A DNA stretch of 64,000 nt, from positions 372,001 to 436,000 of the forward strand of contig LBCK01000001.1 of assembly GCA_000980705.1 (NCBI GenBank), in the 5' to 3' direction. Positions 60,056-64,000 of this stretch are shown one piece after another. The DNA comes from Ruminococcus sp. UNK.MGS-30 (lineage in GTDB: Bacteria; Bacillota; Clostridia; Oscillospirales; Ruminococcaceae). The notes under the pieces were generated by a model. The model had not been told where the DNA came from, did no database searches, and was given only the letters and a program-made list of their open reading frames with translations. The translations under genes and the position numbers were made by a program. Positions within the stretch are counted from its first letter, which is position 1; every line of letters begins with the position of its first letter.

Positions 60056-62902
60056 ATGAAAATGGGCATCAAAAGCAACCGTTTATGCAGTGCCGGAGCA
60101 GCACTTCTGATCTTGCTGACATTTCTGCTGAGCGCATTTGCCGGCGGCAGCGTGTATGCAGAGACAACTTCCGAGAACCAGCCAATCCAGATCAGCAGCG
60201 CAGAAGAACTGCTGCAATTCGCAGCAGATGCCGCCAAGGACAGCAGCATCAACGCAGAACTGACCGCTGATATTGATATGACGGGAAAGGACGCCTGGAC
60301 TTCGATCTCTGAATATGGCGGGACTTTCAACGGAAATTATCATAAGATCACTGGACTTCGATGCAGTGGCGGCAGAAACACCAGTTTATTTCAGAAACTA
60401 ACGGGAACCGTAGAAAACCTATGGCTGGAAGGAATCGATGTTTCTGGTTCAAAGCAGGTTGCCGGAATCGCATCCAATTGCTTAGGAAAAATACAAAATG
60501 TTTTTCTGGAGGGAACAGTCACCGCCAGCGGAGATAATGCCGGCGGTTTGGTCTGTGATTTACGAGATCCTGGTTTTATTGAAAATTCCTGTTTCATCGG
60601 AACTGTAACAGCAGCTGGCGGAACGATTGGCGGTGTCGTTGGAACCTGCTATACCAATATTAAAAGCTGTTATTTCCTAGGAACAATTCAATTTACATCA
60701 CCTAACGCAACAGTTGGATTACTGACAGGATATCTGCACTCTCCAACAACAGACTATTTTACATATTGCTTTTGTGCTAAAAACATTTTAATTCCTGCCA
60801 TTGGGAATGTTACTGTTCCCGAACACGTTTCAATTTGTGAAGAATCCGCATTCGCCGACGGAACAGTTGCCGCAGCACTGAATGGCAACGAGGGCAGCGA
60901 TGCGGTCTGGTGGGCGCAGGACGGAAAGACGATGCTGAAAGCGTTCGGCGGAAAATCGGCAGAAACAACGACTTCCGGCACAACAATGACGACAACCGCC
61001 ACAACTGCCGGTAAAACAACGGTTTCTTCCGGCGAAACGGTTACTTCGGATAGTGCGGCTGTTAGTGAAACAACAAAGCTTACCACTACTTTCACAAGTT
61101 CAACTACCAGTACAACAGCAAAGCCTACCACAACTTTGACAAGTTCTACCAACAGTACGACAACAAAACTTACTACGACTTCTACAAGTTCGACTACCAG
61201 TACGACAACGGCAAAGCCTACCACGACTTCTACAAGTTTAACGACCAGTACAACGACAAAGACTACTACCACTTCCACAAGTTCTACCACAAGTACAACA
61301 ACGACAAAACCTACTACCACTTCCACAAGTTTAACGACCAGTACAACAACCACAAAATCTACTACAACTTCGACAAGTTCAACCACAAGCATGACAACAA
61401 AATCTACCACAACCACCACAAGTTCAGCCACTAGTACAACAACGACAAAACCTACTACCACTTCGACAAATTTAACTATCAGTATGACAACAGCAAAGCC
61501 TACCACCACTTCCACAAGTTCGACTACCAGTATGACAACGATAAAGCCTACTACGACTTCAACAAGTTCTACCACAAGCACGGCAGCGGCAAAACCTACT
61601 ACCACTTCAACAAGTTTTACTACCAGCACGACAACGACAAAGTCTACCACCACTTCCACAAGTTCTACCACAAGTACAACAACCACAAAACCTACTACGA
61701 CTTCTACAAGTTCAACTGCTAGTACGACAACAACGAAACCTACCACTACTTCGGCAAGTTCAACTACCAGTACAACAGCAACAAAACCTACTACCACTTC
61801 AATAAGTTTTACTACCAGCACAACAACGACAAAGCCTAGCACGACTTCTACAAGTTCAATTACCAGTACAACAACGAAACTTACTACGACTTCTACAAGC
61901 TTAACTACCAGTACAACAACAAAACCCATCACTACTTCTACAAGTTCAACTACCAGTACCACTACAATAAAACCCACCACCACTTCAACAAGTTCAACTA
62001 CCAGTACAACAACAAAGCCTACCACAACTTCTACAAGCTTGACCAACAGTACGACAACCACGAAACTTACCACAACTTCAACAAGTTTAACCACTAGCAC
62101 AACAACGACAAAGCCTACCACAACTTCTGTAAGTTCAACTACCAGTACAACAACAAAACTCACTACGACTTCTACAAGTTCGACTACCAGTGCAACAACC
62201 ACAAAACCTACTACGACTTCGGCAAGTTCAGCTACCAACACGACAACGACAAAGACTACCACAACTTCTACAAATTTAACCACCAGTACAACACCTACAA
62301 AACCTACTACTTCCACAAGTTTGACCACTAGCACAACAACGACAAAGCCTGCCACAACTTCTGTAAGTTCAACTACCAGCACAACAACCACAAAACCTAC
62401 CACAACTTCCACAAGCTTGACCACTAGCACAACAACTACAAAACCTACCACAACTTCCACAAGCTTGACCACTAGTACAACAACAACGAAACCTACCACG
62501 ACTTCGGCAAGCTCAACCACTAGCACGTCAACGACAAAATCTACTACGACTTCAACAAGTTCGACCACCACCAACACAACCACAAACTCCACCGCCACGT
62601 CCACAACAGCTGCAACAACCACCACACTCCCGGAAGAATGGCCAAAACTGATAGGCGATGCCGACCGCAACGGCAGAGTGGACACCACAGACATTTACCT
62701 GGTCATGCTGTACTGCGCCCACCACGGTGCCGGTCATGCGGACTACACCTTTACGGAATATCCCGAACTGGAAAACGCTCTGCTGGAAAAGCTGGATGTT
62801 GACCACAACGGTAAGCTGGATTCCACAGATGTTTTTCTCATGATGTACTATGTTGCCTGCAACGGCGCCGGCATTCCGGTTCACTGGGAGGATTTGATAT
62901 AA
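60056..62902 (+). CDS. Secreted GLUG-motif protein, long Thr-rich linker, dockerin
   Basis: The 948-residue protein has a signal peptide (1-38), a GLUG-like beta-helical region (about 50-300; GGTFNGNYHKITGLRC, NVFLEGTVTASGDNAGGLV), a very long Thr/Ser linker (about 305-860) and a dockerin (DADRNGRVDTTD, DVDHNGKLDSTD). The linker holds 32 tandem units of 15-16 residues, each with one Lys (KPTTTSTSSTTSTTT type). It should hold the beta-helix far from the cell surface on a cohesin scaffold. ATG at 60056 follows AGGGGA. Confidence 0.9.
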   Translation: MKMGIKSNRLCSAGAALLILLTFLLSAFAGGSVYAETTSENQPIQISSAEELLQFAADAAKDSSINAELTADIDMTGKDAWTSISEYGGTFNGNYHKITGLRCSGGRNTSLFQKLTGTVENLWLEGIDVSGSKQVAGIASNCLGKIQNVFLEGTVTASGDNAGGLVCDLRDPGFIENSCFIGTVTAAGGTIGGVVGTCYTNIKSCYFLGTIQFTSPNATVGLLTGYLHSPTTDYFTYCFCAKNILIPAIGNVTVPEHVSICEESAFADGTVAAALNGNEGSDAVWWAQDGKTMLKAFGGKSAETTTSGTTMTTTATTAGKTTVSSGETVTSDSAAVSETTKLTTTFTSSTTSTTAKPTTTLTSSTNSTTTKLTTTSTSSTTSTTTAKPTTTSTSLTTSTTTKTTTTSTSSTTSTTTTKPTTTSTSLTTSTTTTKSTTTSTSSTTSMTTKSTTTTTSSATSTTTTKPTTTSTNLTISMTTAKPTTTSTSSTTSMTTIKPTTTSTSSTTSTAAAKPTTTSTSFTTSTTTTKSTTTSTSSTTSTTTTKPTTTSTSSTASTTTTKPTTTSASSTTSTTATKPTTTSISFTTSTTTTKPSTTSTSSITSTTTKLTTTSTSLTTSTTTKPITTSTSSTTSTTTIKPTTTSTSSTTSTTTKPTTTSTSLTNSTTTTKLTTTSTSLTTSTTTTKPTTTSVSSTTSTTTKLTTTSTSSTTSATTTKPTTTSASSATNTTTTKTTTTSTNLTTSTTPTKPTTSTSLTTSTTTTKPATTSVSSTTSTTTTKPTTTSTSLTTSTTTTKPTTTSTSLTTSTTTTKPTTTSASSTTSTSTTKSTTTSTSSTTTNTTTNSTATSTTAATTTTLPEEWPKLIGDADRNGRVDTTDIYLVMLYCAHHGAGHADYTFTEYPELENALLEKLDVDHNGKLDSTDVFLMMYYVACNGAGIPVHWEDLI
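61076..62580 (+). repeat. Tandem 45-48-bp coding repeats in the Thr-rich linker
   Basis: Thirty-two in-frame units encode Lys plus a Thr/Ser run. The DNA repeats are imperfect but highly similar, so unit number may vary by slippage or recombination. Confidence 0.85.
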
Positions 62903-62995
62903 CTTTTTCCTATTTCCAATATAATTTACAGTATAAAAATAAAATATAGTATATATAGAAACGATTTATTATTACACAAACAAGTCAAAAACGTG

Positions 62996-63001
62996 TATAA
63001 T
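62996..63001 (+). promoter_or_regulatory. -10 element of the DUF368 gene
   Basis: TATAAT, with TTACAC 18 bases upstream as a weak -35, in the A/T-rich gap before the transporter. Confidence 0.5.
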
Positions 63002-63078
63002 AAAATAAGTTGTACATAGACACGGTCTGTTCCGGTTGCCCGGACAGGCACAGCACAAGAAAGGACAAAAGAAAACAC

Positions 63079-63996
63079 ATGAAAAAATTGATTACCGTAC
63101 TGCATGGTTTCTGTATGGCGCTGGCGGACAGCGTGCCGGGTGTTTCCGGCGGCACGATCGCATTTCTGATGGGCTTTTATGACAAGTTCATCGGCTCTCT
63201 GAATGCGCTGATCTCCGGCACAAAGGCGGAGCGCATTGATGCGCTCAAGTATCTCGTAAAGCTGGGCATCGGCTGGGCGGTCGGCTTCTGCTCTTCCGTT
63301 CTGGTTCTGGCGAATGTCTTTGAGTCCCAGATCTACCGGGTCTCTTCCCTGTTCATCGGCTTTATCATCTTTGCGATTCCGGTAGTTGCCTATGAGGAAC
63401 GAAAGGTATTGAAAGAGCGCTGGAAAATGTGCTTTTTCGTTCTGATCGGTGCAGCGCTTGTGGCAGCGATCACCTATGCAAACACCTTTGTAGGCGGCGG
63501 CAAGGACTTGAGTCATCCCGGCATCGGAATGTATCTGTACGCTTTCGTCGTCGGCGCTGTTGCCATCTGCGCTATGGTTCTGCCCGGTATTTCCGGCTCT
63601 ACCCTGCTGCTGATCTTCGGCTTGTATATTCCTATCATCGGCGGCATTCACGATCTGCTGCATCTGGATTTCCATATGCTGCCCATTCTGATCGTATTTG
63701 GACTGGGCGTTATCACCGGCATCATCAGCATCATCAAGCTGATCCAGAACGCACTGACCAAACACCGTGGCGCAACGGTCTATCTGATCCTGGGCATGAT
63801 GCTCGGCTCGCTCTACTCCGTTTTCATGGGTCCCACAACGCTGGAAAAACCGCAGGATGCCATGAGTCTGCACACCTTCAGCATCCTGTTCTTCCTCATC
63901 GGCGGCGTGGTGATCCTGGGAATGCAGGCGCTGAAAATGCTCTCGGAAAAGAACAGCGACACCACAGCTGTAACAAAAGAGAATTCGACAAAATAA
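63079..63996 (+). CDS. DUF368 family polyprenyl-phosphate transporter
   Basis: The 305-residue protein has about eight to ten hydrophobic segments and both DUF368 signatures: MALADSVPGVSGGTIAFLMGFY near the start and AICAMVLPGISGSTLLLIFGLY in the middle. Members (PopT) have been shown to recycle undecaprenyl phosphate across the membrane. ATG at 63079 follows AAAGGAC. The stop lies four bases before the window end, so any downstream partner is not visible. Confidence 0.92.
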   Translation: MKKLITVLHGFCMALADSVPGVSGGTIAFLMGFYDKFIGSLNALISGTKAERIDALKYLVKLGIGWAVGFCSSVLVLANVFESQIYRVSSLFIGFIIFAIPVVAYEERKVLKERWKMCFFVLIGAALVAAITYANTFVGGGKDLSHPGIGMYLYAFVVGAVAICAMVLPGISGSTLLLIFGLYIPIIGGIHDLLHLDFHMLPILIVFGLGVITGIISIIKLIQNALTKHRGATVYLILGMMLGSLYSVFMGPTTLEKPQDAMSLHTFSILFFLIGGVVILGMQALKMLSEKNSDTTAVTKENSTK

Positions 63997-64000
63997 ACCG

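Noticed and set aside
61076..62580. Possible CRISPR array in the regular repeats
   Set aside because: The repeats are contiguous, in frame, variable and without unique spacers; they encode the Thr-rich linker.
60754..62694. Long Val-rich open frame (646 codons) on the minus strand
   Set aside because: It is the complement of the Thr/Ser repeat coding region; Thr codons ACN read as Val-type codons on the other strand. No start signal or domain.

Overview
The window looks like chromosomal DNA from an anaerobic gut Bacillota of the Oscillospiraceae, most likely Ruminococcus sensu stricto (R. champanellensis / R. flavefaciens neighbourhood). The reasons are eight secreted proteins with dockerin modules of the DxDGxxDSTDVFYLM type, threonine-run linkers, BspA-type leucine-rich repeats, consensus sigma-A promoters with 17-bp spacers, a T-box leader and a CIRCE operator. 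The species is an inference. I see no phage, insertion sequence, CRISPR array, rRNA or tRNA.

Layout. 1-5201 (minus): a Gld-like ABC exporter (ATPase, permease, GldG-like and DUF4340 proteins) and the first 26 codons of a further gene. 5347-15045 (minus): gltX and a complete nusA/infB operon, rimP-nusA-ylxR-ylxQ-infB-rbfA-nrnA-truB-ribF, with a promoter and leader hairpin. 15278-18598: fba with a small membrane ORF, divergent from glgB. 18627-22165: two dockerin proteins, one LRR and one CAP. 22345-25203: a lipoprotein, nnrD, a type I toxin-antitoxin-like locus with a decayed second copy, and two small membrane proteins. 25234-29097 (minus): pheST behind a Phe T-box. 29325-31528: two membrane proteins and a GH25 lysozyme with an N-terminal dockerin, convergent with a class B sortase and an ECF sigma / putative anti-sigma pair (31552-33921). 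33922-34766: gene-free, strongly structured DNA. 34767-37653: polysaccharide flippase, a 172-bp palindromic element, deoD and ogt. 37654-38283: REP-like repeats. 38284-42928: Sel1-repeat protein, rubrerythrin, an LRR-dockerin protein and a small membrane ORF. 43296-49626: cytidylate kinase-like protein, DUF6512 protein, an unknown protein, recD2, mreB and two CIRCE-linked Hsp20 genes. 50224-55011: radA and three tandem dockerin proteins. 55158-63996: cyclophilin, a Fur-family regulator, small unknowns, a GIY-YIG protein, a Wzz-like protein, a GLUG/Thr-rich/dockerin protein and a DUF368 transporter.

How it fits together. Housekeeping operons (translation, transcription, repair, cell shape, envelope) are interleaved with surface genes. 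The dockerin proteins share almost the same recognition residues, so they probably plug into one cohesin-bearing scaffold encoded elsewhere; no cohesin is visible here. Most are adhesin-like (LRR, CAP, GLUG) rather than glycanases. The sortase, GH25 enzyme, flippase, Wzz-like protein and polyprenyl-phosphate transporter all concern the envelope.

The least expected item is 23882-24166: two convergent consensus promoters, a shared bidirectional terminator, direct repeats, a sequestered Shine-Dalgarno and a 27-residue hydrophobic peptide. This is the architecture of the Fst/par type I toxin-antitoxin family. A mutated relative follows directly at 24235-24378.
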